From NCBI GenBank assembly GCA_964421245.1, contig CAYQVW010000008.1, forward strand, positions 1-64,000: a stretch of 64,000 nt of DNA, given 5' to 3'. This DNA is from CAYQVW01 sp964421245. Its GTDB lineage: Bacteria > Margulisbacteria > WOR-1 > XYC2-FULL-46-14. Shown here piece after piece: positions 35,001 to 44,420 of this stretch. How positions within the stretch are numbered: position 1 is the first letter of the stretch; each line of letters starts with the position of its first letter. The notes under the pieces were generated by a model that saw only the letters and a list, made by a program, of their open reading frames with translations, was not told the origin of the DNA and ran no database searches. The translations under genes were made by a program, and so were the position numbers.

Positions 35001-38000
35001 ACAGCCGTAACATCAGATACTTTTGTTTTTGATTGGCCAAATCCAGACCAAAGTATTGCGACTTGGACAGCAAAATATGGAAAATCAGGAACGAACTATA
35101 AAGATCTAATTGGTTCCGGCAGTATTGATAATCCGGAGTTTGCTCAAAAATGGGATGGTTATGGAAGAGAAGAGAATGTCTGTTTTTACGAACTTGATAT
35201 GGCAGAGGTCAATAAGAGTAAAAATAATGCCAAAGCTTCTAAATCATTCTCCGCTAAGACTCTATATGATAAGAAAGACGGAAACTCAACCTGGCAGTCA
35301 ACTAATCTTTTGGGAGAACTTCTGCCTGTTTCAGATAAGATTGAAGATATTAAATACAGTGTGTCAAGCAGCGGTAAGCAGTTAAAAGTTGATCTTCTTG
35401 GAGATTCAAGAACTGGACAAGTTTATGTAGAAGATCAAACTTCTCCCCAAAGTTGGTCAACGGAAGATGATATTACTCTTTTGGCCTACGGAGGAAAAGT
35501 ACATAGTAAAAATAAGCTATTTAATGATAAAGATTTTCGTGGAAGACGTTACATAGATATATTCCCTGAATATAAGATTAGTGAGGATTTTAGTTCCAAG
35601 GCAGCTCTAAAATACACATTTTTAAAGAAGGATATTTTTAATAGAAATTCGGGAATAGATATAGATAATCCTAATCTAGAAATAAAGAACTGGAAGCTTG
35701 AACTCTTTGATAAGAGAAAAGAGAAAAACAGCGATTTAAAAATTGAACAGGTTAATCTTAATAAAGATGACCATAGTAAAGACTATTTTGTTTTAAAACT
35801 AGATACCCATGCCAAGGAAAAACGTTTTGTTGAAATCAAGGGATCAGTTTCAACAGCATATGAGCTTTTATATTTCGATGGTGAGGCCTGGAGAAATATT
35901 GCCAGGGCAAGCAGTGGTAGATCCGGCCATTTGGCCTGGTGGAACGTTAGTCGTTTGAATGGAAAATATACGGTTCTCCTTCGGACCGGATCATATATCT
36001 CAACTCAGGATATTAATATCGGAACGTTGGTTAAAAATGGAGAAGAGAAAAATGTATTCTCAGCCTATCGTAGGGCACAGCTCTCTTTTCCAGGAGGGGC
36101 TTTTAAATCGGATCAATTGGTAACCATAACCCCGGTTACAATGACCGAGATCAAGATTCAGAACCGCCCGATTATAATGACTCACGGACCGATTGTAGAA
36201 ATTAAACCATCGCCCTATAAATTTATTTTAGAGAAGCGTCCGACTCTCTCTTTTCATTACACCTTTTTCGATTTGAAAAACTTGGGTTTCTGGAGTGGCA
36301 GTGAATCATCTGTAAAAGTTGGACAAAATTTGGGGTTGGGATTAAATATTCACCAAATCACCTCCTCCGGAGATTTGCAGATCGTTTCAAACAACAAACA
36401 GAGTGTTGTAAAAGATGGGAATGGCGATCTCTTGTACGCCTTTGAAGCTCCACTTGATCATTTTTCAACTTATACACTGGTTGATGGTAAGTTTTCTCTT
36501 TCTGCTCCAATAGTATATGCCGATAGATATATTACTAATAAAAACACAGTTAATATTTGGGGAACAGCCGATGCAGAATCCGAGCTCCAAGTTTATGTGG
36601 CCAAAGGTCCGAAAACTTCATTCACTAGTTCTCCTGTTTCAAAGGGAACAGCCGATTCTTCTGGAAAATTTAAATTTAACAAAATTAAACTCCTGCGTGA
36701 AGGCAAAAACTATATTTATGTAGTTTCTAATCCAAAAGGGGATAAGAGTGTTAGTACTAGCAATTATGTTGAAATTGAAAAAGATACCGTGCCTCCAAAA
36801 GCGTCGGCCACTCTAAATTTGCAGGCCTTTTCTCCAAACGAAGATGGCAAGTGGGATACGGTTACATATACTATGTTTTCAAACGAGAAGGGAAATCTTG
36901 AGTTTATTATTACCGATCCAAACAGCAAACCTTTGGTAACCGAGTCATTAAGTGTTGAGGCAAATAAACCGCTGCGTTTAGCTTGGGGGAAAAATGGTTT
37001 CAATATTTATCAAGAAGTAAATGCTGGAGCGTGGGTGCTCAAAAAAACAATCTATGCTCCTTATAAATTTCCAGATGGTTATTACTCGTGTACAGTTTTT
37101 TCAATTGATTCTGCTGGTAATATTAGTAATAACATATCTGACTATGTGATTATTGATACAACGCCGCCGAAGGTTTTAGCCCTTTTGGCTAATCCAAACC
37201 CGTTTACTCCAAATAATGATGGAATAAAGGATAGTACCAAGTTTTCGTTCAAATTATCCGAGCCCTCTTATGCAACCGTCAATATTTTGCGTGATGACGG
37301 AGTTCTATTTAAAAAACATTCAAAGACCATTGGGGACTTTAAGTATCCATCGTTAAAAGATTTGCCTTCAGTTGTTAGTCGTAAGTCGTTAGTTGGCAGT
37401 TGGATCTGGGATGGTAGGGGAGCAAGAAATGAACTAATTGGTGGTAGCTTTAGTTACTACTTAAAAGCAGAGGATGCGGTTGGTAACACTGCAACATCAG
37501 ATGCTAAGACAATTAAAATTGATCATGCACCCTCTCTCCTAGCTTATGCTTATTCGGATCCGGATCCTTTTTCTCCGGCACAAGGTAATGCGACAAAAAT
37601 AAAATATTATCTAGCTCGTGATAATTGCATTGTTCAATCTTATATAGTTGGTGCAGATGGTAAATCAATAAAAAATCTTGTTTTTGGAGAGATACAAAAT
37701 AAAGGAGAACATTCAGCACTTTGGTATGGTGATTATTTACCAGGATATAAAGGGACATTGTATGGAAAAGATTCATCTAAGGTTGCCGATGGGATGTACG
37801 AATTTAAAGTCATTGCCCAGGATGCTGATGGGGGAAAGCCGGCCTCTGTTTCAAATACTGTTTTAGTAGATAATACCCCTCCGACCTTATTTATTTATCC
37901 AATAAAGGTTGATTATATAACCGGCAAGGCTACTTTAAAATATAATATTCCCGAACCGGCTTCTATGAAAGTCTTGGTTTATGATGTTGACGGAAAATAT

Positions 38001-41000
38001 TTAAAATCACTTTATAAGGGATTAAAATCCTCTGGAACCTACTCCCTAGAGTATAAAAATGATAAGACTGATTATAAACAAAAATATTTTAAAATAGTTG
38101 CCGAGGATAAGGCCAAAAACTCAATGGAAAAAACCACCGAGCTTTTTGCTCTGGACGTTTCTGACTCATTAAAAATTATTAACCATACGGCAAATCCGGC
38201 TGCTTTTACCCCAAATGCTGACAGCCATACTGACTTGACCAGAATTAGTTATAGTATAACCGGTGGAGTTCCAGGGTATGCGGTGACGGTTAAGATTCTT
38301 GATTCGGCCAATTCTACAATAAAGACGATTATTGATGATGAGACTCAAACTGCTGGCTTGCATAATTATTATTGGGCTGGGGAGACCGATTCGAAGAATC
38401 AAAAAATAACCGATGCTGTTTACCAATATGAAATTATTGTTGAAGATAAGCTAGGGGATAAGACAACTGCTAAGGCTGAGATCTTAACAATAGTATCCAA
38501 ACCAACAGTTACTATTTCGACTGATCCAGACACATTTTCACCAAACGGTGATTCTTCTTCCGACACTGCATTACTTGAATACACTGTTGATTATCCTGCT
38601 CAATGGATAACTGATGAAGCGCAGGTTAAGATCGATATAAAAACGGGAACCGGGGAGGTTGTTTTCACCAAGAGTTTTCAACATTCACCAGGAACATATA
38701 ACTACACTTGGGATGGCTCCCTTCTCCCTCAGGGAGAAGGGTTGGGGATGAGGGTCCCTGCCGGCACCTACTATATATACATCAATGCCACAGATGCACT
38801 TGGGACGCCGGCTCAGCCGCAAAATACTACTGTAATTGTTAATTACGATGTTCCTTCTCTTTCTATCTTGTCTGTAGATAATAATCCATTTAGCCCCAAT
38901 GTTAATAGTAGAAAAGATACAACAAGCATCAGCTATAGTCTTGCCGAAGATGCCTATATTACGATTGACGTAAAAGATTCGAAAGATCAATTGGTTAGAA
39001 CGTTAATAGACAACAAGTGGACAGGTTCCTATGTCAGCGCAAAGGCTATCCCGACGATTTCCTGGGATGGAACAAACACCAGCGGATCAATTGTTAGTGA
39101 TGGACTTTATAAGATCTTAATTTCATCAATTGATCAGGCTGGAAATATGGATTCAATCTCAACCCAAGTTGAGGTTGATAATGCTGTTCCAAGTATTCCA
39201 TCGATAGTAACTATTGCATCCTTTACCAATGAAGCGACTTTGAAGTATGAGGGGATGGCAGAGGTTGGATCTAAAGTCGAAATTTATAACAATGATAGTC
39301 TAACTGCAACCTGTACGGCTGATTCAAAGGGTAATTTTACTAAATTAATTAGTTTGAATTTAGATTTGAATAATTTAAAATCTCGCTCAATCGATATTGC
39401 CGGGAATGTAACTTCTCATTCTGATATTCAATTAATCAATTATGAAACAGACCTTCCGGTTGTTACCAATTTACAGGTCTCTCCAAATCCCTGTAAGTCC
39501 ACACAGCTCAACCTAGAATTTACTGTTTCGGAAACGTTAGAATCGGATCCGCTAGTTACAATCAATAGTAACCGCTGTAGAGTAACCAGTAAAAAAGTAA
39601 AAACTGGGGAAGAATGGCAGTATTATTATTCTTATAATGTCTCGGGATCAGACCAGCAGGGAATGGCCGAAATAAAAATCACTTTCGTGGATTTAGCTGG
39701 TAATGAATCAGAATATATTAGCTCAAATCTGTTGGAAATTGATACAATCACACCGCAAATAAGTAATTTTGACTTTACCCCTAAATACGCAAAGCTTGGA
39801 AACGAGATAAGTATTGATTTCTCGGTTTCGGAAGACATTTTAGGGATTCCATCTGTTAAGGTTGGGTCTGATTTTGCAAGCTTTAGCTCAAAACAGAATT
39901 ATTCAGCTTCTCGAACAGACTATTCTTATAAGTATACAGTTTCGGCAAATGATCCTGATCAGACTACTCCAATAACAATTGCGATAACCGATGAAGCCTA
40001 TAATTATTTTGAAATTAAATATGATCAATTGGTAATTGATAAGACTAGTCCAGAGGTAACAAGCTACAGCATATCATCTGATCCTTACGCTGCATCGACC
40101 GAAGAGGTTGAGATAAAATTCACAATTTCGGAGATTTTAAATGAAACTCCTGATGTTCGGGTTTCTCAGCTTAATGCGGTAACCAATATTATTCCGGTAA
40201 CTTCTTTAGACGATTATAATTATTCTGCAAAATATCAGGTAATTGCAGGATATGATGGCGAGGCTCGGATTGCGATAAGATTTAAGGACCGGGCGTTAAA
40301 TGACAATCTAAAACTACTCTATTTTAATGTTGATACAATTGCGCCAAGCTTCAGTTCTTTATCATCTAATCCAATACATGTTCGAGAAGGAAATTCATCC
40401 GCAATAAGCTTTGATACGTCAGAAGATTTGGCTTTTAATCCGGATGTTACCGTTAATGGCGAAGCCGCTAATTATTCGACTCTCTCAAATAAAGAGTATG
40501 GTTATCAGTATCTAGTTAAAAGTAATGACCAGAATGGCCTTGCAGAGATAGAAATTGTTGGTGAGGATTTTGCCGGGAATGTTGGAAGCTTAAAATCAAG
40601 CTCAGTTTCTGAGAGCTTTTCGATTGATACCGTAATCCCCGTAGTTGTTTCAAGAGAGGCAAGTCCTGGAAATATAATGATTGCCCAGCCAAGTCCGTTT
40701 ACTCCAAATAAAGATGGAATAGAAGACACGGTTGCAGTTTATTACACCTTAAGTGAGCCTGCTTATGTAACTGTAAAGGTTTATGCGGTTAGTGACAAAT
40801 GGCCTTATACCAGTTCAGATTTTATTAATTATTATCGTGTTCAAACTTTAATTACTGATCAATGGCAATCCGGACAACAAAATTTAATTTGGAATGGATC
40901 GATTTCTAATAATCTCTTTAGATTTGACAAAAATAGCAACAAATATGTTGATTCGGGTAAATACGCTTTTATAGTTGAGGCACGAGATCGGGCTGGCAAT

Positions 41001-44000
41001 ATTACAGAGAGAAAATACGGTGGAACGGTTTGGGTACAAGATAGCATTTTAAAACTAGAGGGAGCAGATCAATGGTCTAACCAGATTAATCCTGACCCTA
41101 GAATTTTCTCTCCGGGAGTTACGGCAGCCAATACCACATTGTACTTTAGGGTTAATCGAGGAAGTTATCCAAAAGATTTCAAGTCTCCGGAATGGATTAG
41201 TGCGATGGCGATTGATGACAATGATATTGATTGGGACGATATAACAATTCCGGGAAACAATGTTGGAACCTATACAGCCCGGGTTTATGATTCTAACGGA
41301 AGTTTGGTCAGAACAATTGTTAGTGGGATTAATATAAAATCATCGGTTTTAACTTCTGTAAAATGGGATGGCAAAAATGATTCTGGCTCATTTGTCTCTG
41401 ATGGTAGATATCGAATAGTCATTGATGTGGAAGACTATACCGGTGTTTCTGCTCATTATGGAAATCTACTAGAAAGATGGTTAATTATTGATCGAACCGC
41501 TCCAACATTGAGCGGGCCATCTGTTTCAAATCAATATATTAGTCCAAATTCGAGCCAATCGACTGCAACAAAATCTACTAGTATAAATTATTCTCTATCT
41601 GACAATTTTTCAAATATCACCGATGAAGCAAATAATGTCAGGGTTATCGTTGAGGTTTATAATACTTTAGCTAACGCGATTGAGATTCAAGATTTAACCA
41701 TGGAGGTTACTGCCTCTTTGGTAAGTAGGAGCATGTCTTGGAATGGATCTTTGGTCGGAGGGACTACCTATGTTGGAAATAGTAATGTTGGTGGTGTTTA
41801 TCCTGACGGAACTTATACCTATCAAATTACGGCTACAGACCTAGCTGGAAATGTTGTGACAATATCAGCTAGTAATTTGGTTGTTGATACGGAAGGGCCG
41901 GATATTGCGACAGGGGGACAGTCAGATGGTGTTTGGTATAACGGTGATAATAATATTACGGTATCACTTTCAGATAAGATAAATTATCAAGGCTTCAGAT
42001 GGAATTGGGATTCTGCACCGACCGGTGGACCGTCTGGATCAAGTTCTTTGACTTCTGCCACAACCAAGCATCCAAGTCAGGGAACAAATGTTTTATATAT
42101 TGTAGCGTGGGATCGAGCGGGGAATGAAACATCCACTCAAATGACTTATATGCGAGATACAACAGATCCGCAGGCTGTTTTTAGTGGTCAAGCAGCTGAT
42201 ACTTGGTATAGCAGCAACAATGATATTAACATCGCTATGTCCGACAACTTGAGCTACAGAGGATTTAGATTGTCGTGGGACCAGTGGCCGGATAGTAATC
42301 CATCTGGATGTGATACTGACACTTCGGCAACGGTTAATCTTACCGGTCAAGGAGCACGTACTCTTCATCTCTATGTTTGGGATTGGGCTGGAAACAGAAT
42401 ACAAGAACAGAAGACTTATTATCGAGATTATACTGCACCGACTGTTTCTTTTGGTGGCCAGACTTCGGATGTTTGGTATAGCGGCGATAGTGCAATAACA
42501 ATAAGTCTTTCCGACAATTTGAATTATTGTGGATATAAATGGAGTTGGGGTTCATGGCCATCATCTGATCCTACGGGGTGCATTACTTCAAATTCTGGAT
42601 CAACAAAGCATCCTGGACAAGGAATAAATACTTTATTTGTTAGGGCTTGGGATCAGGCTGGTAACAGAGTAGATTCTTCAAAAACCTATAGAAGAGATAG
42701 TATTGATCCGACAATTACTCCGCCATCCAGTGCTACTTTTAATCCGTATTTAAATAGTCTGCCGTTAAGTTTTTCGGTAGGTGATCCTTCGGCAAGTTCT
42801 GGAATGGCAACTGTTACTGCGAAGATAATGTTTGGTTCAACAACAATAAAGGATTTAACTTTAAGCGGCAGCTACTCAACTTCCTGGGATGGGACTAATA
42901 ATAGTAATGACTATGTAAATGAGGGGAGTTATACTTTAGAGATTTATGCAAGAGATAATGCGGGGAATACAACAACTAATAGTACTTGTACTATTACACT
43001 TCAGGATGATCAGTATATCTCTGTTGGCAGTGATCCGCATATTTTTATTGATGGAAATTTATATTTAATCTGGATTAATGGAGTTAGGGATGCAGCAAAA
43101 ACAGTTGATACTTACACTGATGCTAGCGGTGGAGCAGACGAAACGAATAAATGGTTTTATATTAACCATGATGGATGCAAAGTTAGCATACAAACTTCTT
43201 CAGATGGATGTGATACCAAAGATCGCTTCTTGTCTTATGCAAAATACAATGGAGATAAAACAGGAGTAAAAATATTAAGTGAGTGGGGTAACAGCACGAA
43301 AACAGTTACTCTAAATAAGGGGTGGTATTGGATTCATACCTATGTTCAGTGTGGTTGGCCAAAAAACTGCTGGGGTAATGCTGTTGTTAATTATAAATAT
43401 CGTTGGTATACAAGATATTTTAAATCTTGTGTCTCTGAATATGAAGACAATATTGGGGCTGCGACTACATCTGGACCAGTGGAGGTAGGAGCACATTCTA
43501 GTGAACCAACGAGTGTCTCTGTTGGTGGGATTACTCACAGTGTTTCAGTGGGCAAGGGTATTTTATATCAAAAAAATAATTCCGCAAAGATAAAAATTGC
43601 AAATGGAGGAAATACTCCAGTTGTTACAGCAGACAGTAGCGGAAATGCTTATGTTGCCTGGAATAGAAAGGTTGGCTTTAATAATTATATCTACTTCCAA
43701 AAAATTCCATCCAATTTTGCTCCAATAAATGGTTCGGTTTCTGCAACAAAGATAGGGAATCAAAAACCGACCACTGAAGCACAAGCAACAAATGTTCCCG
43801 AACTCATTAGTCCAACTGATGGCGCAACCGTCACTCTTCTCCGCCCAACTGTTAAATGGAGAGGAATTCGCGGAACAACTGACTACTCAATTAATTTTGG
43901 TAAGACAACCCTGCTTTCAACACCAGACAAAACATTTAGTAAATCAGCAACTCAAAACGAGGGTTTATACTTTGCTTACACAATTCATGAGTTTGACGAA

Positions 44001-44420
44001 GGACTTGCTCGCGGAACCTGGCAATGGCAGGTAGTTGCTAATCCGACTCAAACCAACGAAGCAAAATCAGCAATCTGGTCTTTTGATGTTGATCCGCCAT
44101 TAACAATTGCTGGAATTACTAATTATCCAAACCCATTTAACTCAAATATTGAGAGAACCAAAATCCGTTATCGCCTCGGTGCCGACGCGGATGAGGTGAC
44201 GATTAGGATTTATGATATTACCGGAGGGCTGGTCCGAGAACTTGATGGATCAACCAATGCCGAGTCTTCATCAATCTGGGGAAAATATAACGATGTCGAA
44301 TGGGATGGAAGAAATGATAGGGGAGATTTAGTTTTGAATGGAATCTATCCGTATGAGATTTTAGCCAGATTAGGTTCTATTAGTATTAGCGGTCGAGGGA
44401 AGATGGCGGTGTTGAAATGA
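29094..44420 (+). CDS. Giant lipase-headed surface protein with Ig/FlgD repeats
   Basis: 5108 residues. Signal peptide (cleavage near KSFA, residue 34); lipase-like domain with oxyanion HG and nucleophile S147 (THSMGN) and a DGDGLVPEYSARG acid loop; module 498-667 shared with the 823-residue lipase; Ig-like modules; a non-repetitive 700-residue block (about 1600-2330); FlgD-type modules with F[ST]PNxDGxxD motifs near 2579, 2703, 3038, 3148, 3264 and 3866; four Ig-like units of about 95 residues (3450-3850); three repeats with WYSGDSAITISLSDN (4266-4536); a cysteine-containing domain; a fibronectin-like unit; and a C-terminal FlgD Ig domain (NYPNPFNSN ... WDGRNDRGD) like T9SS-type sorting domains. 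A PorV-like gene lies downstream. Probably a secreted or surface-anchored hydrolase/adhesin. Several short repeats are embedded in frame. Confidence 0.9.
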   Translation: MEKRCSINFLSKKIVIFVLLVIIFCFLCEQKSFADNIEGTNTYKDYLFVLIHGMNDSKDLFVGKKGYGNLKNYLETNLGLKGRVFCYSFSNNRGDNFVQAKELGDRNYQNPGQGMNNNCWLEKAKIDFKNEFPDSDVPNKFIFITHSMGNYAARMYIYSDQLFKDGFYDNDVSKIVFVAPPLLGSDMAVFAYKGYIDGATTAFQGVKTVKDTLAASKNFDFSNTLYNALTFMNNNPFYPYEAATDIAANGILLSRATRMMLEEFNKVVNEKKTFGLTSQAIFDLLPFSNATTKLKKVRPLSPELEPGYSIVYAKGMPVFDYGSTFGMGGMKWLNEDEFKKESNLDLLNQFLSLDYQELSLLHPGFWKIGNSEGKFLSLLLAKTGEGYFTHDGDGLVPEYSARGEGIKYLENAKRYSHTFQTQKFEDFLNNSLPTSIAATETAIYFTASWTGTPPNQWWFLRIPVVTYFISEVINNYDNINYDIEAHGNILKQYGLIETALLDTPAIFTVQDIQANVASTSPATSKATAMTITSPRAPPKGYESLKIKTIKEDRAYKGNQNMTIPITIDGDRKYVNEMVFTKPPLRIEGKLNYLIPARMKQFQYSFNFAAWKDIKNVDSKTGEFVLDKLPFAEGQNVLAIRAINAVDVQSHQICKFIVNTIPMVISEMKPEPNSYTNDNKTIISGEFNKSVYSTNKKVGEGIPDITSAELYKDAKLYKNLLNDSNFKEQNIKVSDYKTVAKFTYSPSTPLPDGEYKIIVKSKSSVGTSQGVWSFWVDTKPPTLTIAPPEALSANKSLTIKYKVSDNLAVQLKDISCGLFDSKDNLITRIATADSVSKGEHFFTWNGKKQNGSAIPNGSYYLSIKVYDQAGNKKVANKGLIMDSTPPRVKSAEFSPKTMTSNSNSQKVTVSVSEPSTVFIKMKNKDTGKTDVFLAKSISHKSTGAQATYTWDYSSQFLSGLKDGLYEVEITAQDMAGNESKPYKIPAIRVDRTPPVIYAQAALPYVLANSGSSPYTTTLSYRISDQGTGNSGQCTVKIIEEKTGKVIKTFSSAPCSLSSVNSIKWNALTSVPWTLSTGSYQFKIIAEDKFGNLAIAYASCVKDGIAPVITFPAANSDLSGVVAIKGTAIDPDWTNDKPFERYRLYYAEGNKSPPSNLSFLDSSWKKDFIEIPKVNADGTRPLQGNSTLAYFYTTGLKNNQYTLLVVVEEKGGMKVASTRVINVYNDPQEATDTPYIKLMPVASSIDYKSDDSKKLSIGFVNSVKPANVYVEVLKSTSHKSQDQGRVIYYKKFPNVAGAPFIGKPTYDKTKDLGYFIWKDVKGTWHIEWSHDGKLHKFSGNIVAMGGKIIVPRGKGQGSKVSDNLVSWDTNSSGGFSFKTDANVQQLMITPKIDEDPKSPQIYASNVYLGVAKKTVSYLPIMIDVKNNSLADLVASSKGQGSSSGGHNPFSSGCEWDGKLDTGAYADSGNYIVRVRAEGVDGFGLSTDEAKIKIKTPFEVKNIEVSPDNHTFNTLGSPDRVSVFYNVSKDSNVSAYVYDYSKNLIATLFENKSVLGGLNPLNKHSLYWKGNYPDPKSGAIVTSGNYLIKLIIAAKDGSGNFVKEISKISVEETFKNENYAKLDQIGDVGVYQGSKARFAEGESPYYFEAKGSGYYHPPRDFNYTLNASGKQRFTMYPYVPFAGLMHRGFKQVDVKAKITYRVHYHYYIGYRFLHGEVWGDDKYDIPSEVTYSLRENKAPLHDEEICYPRGDRGSVTKVQAKVQVYAAGDKTFLLDSTDWFDVTTGTDGQPTKKGIFSADFRYDLEKTQKIGYGLGTGAVSKDLHTYRAKFDLKLEDKIAYSRLTNRFIPWFGFVNKNNPQTKDFTSYLANIETGLGFPGKIFFNDPTAKPGAPYDKTPAELAASLGGKSWKEKIAEFNKLAKQANLKGYKGSLASSVGFDSYLSDEYFEFIPITAPAGQSFEKANSTTYTAKTAVTSDTFVFDWPNPDQSIATWTAKYGKSGTNYKDLIGSGSIDNPEFAQKWDGYGREENVCFYELDMAEVNKSKNNAKASKSFSAKTLYDKKDGNSTWQSTNLLGELLPVSDKIEDIKYSVSSSGKQLKVDLLGDSRTGQVYVEDQTSPQSWSTEDDITLLAYGGKVHSKNKLFNDKDFRGRRYIDIFPEYKISEDFSSKAALKYTFLKKDIFNRNSGIDIDNPNLEIKNWKLELFDKRKEKNSDLKIEQVNLNKDDHSKDYFVLKLDTHAKEKRFVEIKGSVSTAYELLYFDGEAWRNIARASSGRSGHLAWWNVSRLNGKYTVLLRTGSYISTQDINIGTLVKNGEEKNVFSAYRRAQLSFPGGAFKSDQLVTITPVTMTEIKIQNRPIIMTHGPIVEIKPSPYKFILEKRPTLSFHYTFFDLKNLGFWSGSESSVKVGQNLGLGLNIHQITSSGDLQIVSNNKQSVVKDGNGDLLYAFEAPLDHFSTYTLVDGKFSLSAPIVYADRYITNKNTVNIWGTADAESELQVYVAKGPKTSFTSSPVSKGTADSSGKFKFNKIKLLREGKNYIYVVSNPKGDKSVSTSNYVEIEKDTVPPKASATLNLQAFSPNEDGKWDTVTYTMFSNEKGNLEFIITDPNSKPLVTESLSVEANKPLRLAWGKNGFNIYQEVNAGAWVLKKTIYAPYKFPDGYYSCTVFSIDSAGNISNNISDYVIIDTTPPKVLALLANPNPFTPNNDGIKDSTKFSFKLSEPSYATVNILRDDGVLFKKHSKTIGDFKYPSLKDLPSVVSRKSLVGSWIWDGRGARNELIGGSFSYYLKAEDAVGNTATSDAKTIKIDHAPSLLAYAYSDPDPFSPAQGNATKIKYYLARDNCIVQSYIVGADGKSIKNLVFGEIQNKGEHSALWYGDYLPGYKGTLYGKDSSKVADGMYEFKVIAQDADGGKPASVSNTVLVDNTPPTLFIYPIKVDYITGKATLKYNIPEPASMKVLVYDVDGKYLKSLYKGLKSSGTYSLEYKNDKTDYKQKYFKIVAEDKAKNSMEKTTELFALDVSDSLKIINHTANPAAFTPNADSHTDLTRISYSITGGVPGYAVTVKILDSANSTIKTIIDDETQTAGLHNYYWAGETDSKNQKITDAVYQYEIIVEDKLGDKTTAKAEILTIVSKPTVTISTDPDTFSPNGDSSSDTALLEYTVDYPAQWITDEAQVKIDIKTGTGEVVFTKSFQHSPGTYNYTWDGSLLPQGEGLGMRVPAGTYYIYINATDALGTPAQPQNTTVIVNYDVPSLSILSVDNNPFSPNVNSRKDTTSISYSLAEDAYITIDVKDSKDQLVRTLIDNKWTGSYVSAKAIPTISWDGTNTSGSIVSDGLYKILISSIDQAGNMDSISTQVEVDNAVPSIPSIVTIASFTNEATLKYEGMAEVGSKVEIYNNDSLTATCTADSKGNFTKLISLNLDLNNLKSRSIDIAGNVTSHSDIQLINYETDLPVVTNLQVSPNPCKSTQLNLEFTVSETLESDPLVTINSNRCRVTSKKVKTGEEWQYYYSYNVSGSDQQGMAEIKITFVDLAGNESEYISSNLLEIDTITPQISNFDFTPKYAKLGNEISIDFSVSEDILGIPSVKVGSDFASFSSKQNYSASRTDYSYKYTVSANDPDQTTPITIAITDEAYNYFEIKYDQLVIDKTSPEVTSYSISSDPYAASTEEVEIKFTISEILNETPDVRVSQLNAVTNIIPVTSLDDYNYSAKYQVIAGYDGEARIAIRFKDRALNDNLKLLYFNVDTIAPSFSSLSSNPIHVREGNSSAISFDTSEDLAFNPDVTVNGEAANYSTLSNKEYGYQYLVKSNDQNGLAEIEIVGEDFAGNVGSLKSSSVSESFSIDTVIPVVVSREASPGNIMIAQPSPFTPNKDGIEDTVAVYYTLSEPAYVTVKVYAVSDKWPYTSSDFINYYRVQTLITDQWQSGQQNLIWNGSISNNLFRFDKNSNKYVDSGKYAFIVEARDRAGNITERKYGGTVWVQDSILKLEGADQWSNQINPDPRIFSPGVTAANTTLYFRVNRGSYPKDFKSPEWISAMAIDDNDIDWDDITIPGNNVGTYTARVYDSNGSLVRTIVSGINIKSSVLTSVKWDGKNDSGSFVSDGRYRIVIDVEDYTGVSAHYGNLLERWLIIDRTAPTLSGPSVSNQYISPNSSQSTATKSTSINYSLSDNFSNITDEANNVRVIVEVYNTLANAIEIQDLTMEVTASLVSRSMSWNGSLVGGTTYVGNSNVGGVYPDGTYTYQITATDLAGNVVTISASNLVVDTEGPDIATGGQSDGVWYNGDNNITVSLSDKINYQGFRWNWDSAPTGGPSGSSSLTSATTKHPSQGTNVLYIVAWDRAGNETSTQMTYMRDTTDPQAVFSGQAADTWYSSNNDINIAMSDNLSYRGFRLSWDQWPDSNPSGCDTDTSATVNLTGQGARTLHLYVWDWAGNRIQEQKTYYRDYTAPTVSFGGQTSDVWYSGDSAITISLSDNLNYCGYKWSWGSWPSSDPTGCITSNSGSTKHPGQGINTLFVRAWDQAGNRVDSSKTYRRDSIDPTITPPSSATFNPYLNSLPLSFSVGDPSASSGMATVTAKIMFGSTTIKDLTLSGSYSTSWDGTNNSNDYVNEGSYTLEIYARDNAGNTTTNSTCTITLQDDQYISVGSDPHIFIDGNLYLIWINGVRDAAKTVDTYTDASGGADETNKWFYINHDGCKVSIQTSSDGCDTKDRFLSYAKYNGDKTGVKILSEWGNSTKTVTLNKGWYWIHTYVQCGWPKNCWGNAVVNYKYRWYTRYFKSCVSEYEDNIGAATTSGPVEVGAHSSEPTSVSVGGITHSVSVGKGILYQKNNSAKIKIANGGNTPVVTADSSGNAYVAWNRKVGFNNYIYFQKIPSNFAPINGSVSATKIGNQKPTTEAQATNVPELISPTDGATVTLLRPTVKWRGIRGTTDYSINFGKTTLLSTPDKTFSKSATQNEGLYFAYTIHEFDEGLARGTWQWQVVANPTQTNEAKSAIWSFDVDPPLTIAGITNYPNPFNSNIERTKIRYRLGADADEVTIRIYDITGGLVRELDGSTNAESSSIWGKYNDVEWDGRNDRGDLVLNGIYPYEILARLGSISISGRGKMAVLK
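30584..31094 (+). repeat. Near-identical coding module, copy in the giant gene
   Basis: Second copy of the module at 20036-20545; both keep the same reading frame and include the block from ACATCTCCTCGAGCACCACC to AGCTTGGAAAGATATTAAAA without visible change. Suggests recent duplication or gene conversion. Confidence 0.85.
32161..32320. repeat. CAGGGGACAGGGAACAG words embedded in frame
   Basis: ATCAGGGGACAGGGAACAGT (32161 on) faces the inverted words CTGCTCCCTGTTCGC (32242 on) and CTCTGTCCCCTGGACCCTGT (32294 on). These are the same words that flank the S23 module at 27766-28232, but here they are translated as part of the giant protein without breaking the frame. Confidence 0.65.
38719..38741. 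repeat. Perfect 11-bp palindrome embedded in the giant gene
   Basis: CCCTTCTCCCT (38719-38729), C, AGGGAGAAGGG (38731-38741), followed by TTGGGGATGAGGG. This is a typical intergenic REP-like hairpin sequence and is translated as SLLPQGEGLGMR inside a FlgD-type repeat. Confidence 0.8.
41890..42705 (+). repeat. Three tandem WY-SLSDN protein repeats
   Basis: Three units of about 88 residues in the giant protein, each with VWYxGDxxITxSLSDN, a tryptophan-rich strand (WSWGSWPSSDPTG), a HPGQG or TGQG turn and a WDxAGN end. Unit boundaries near 41895, 42165 and 42440. Confidence 0.75.

Noticed and set aside
41890..42705. Repeat array as a CRISPR or DNA-level satellite
   Set aside because: The periodicity is at protein level with diverged DNA; no CRISPR-like direct repeats occur anywhere in the window.
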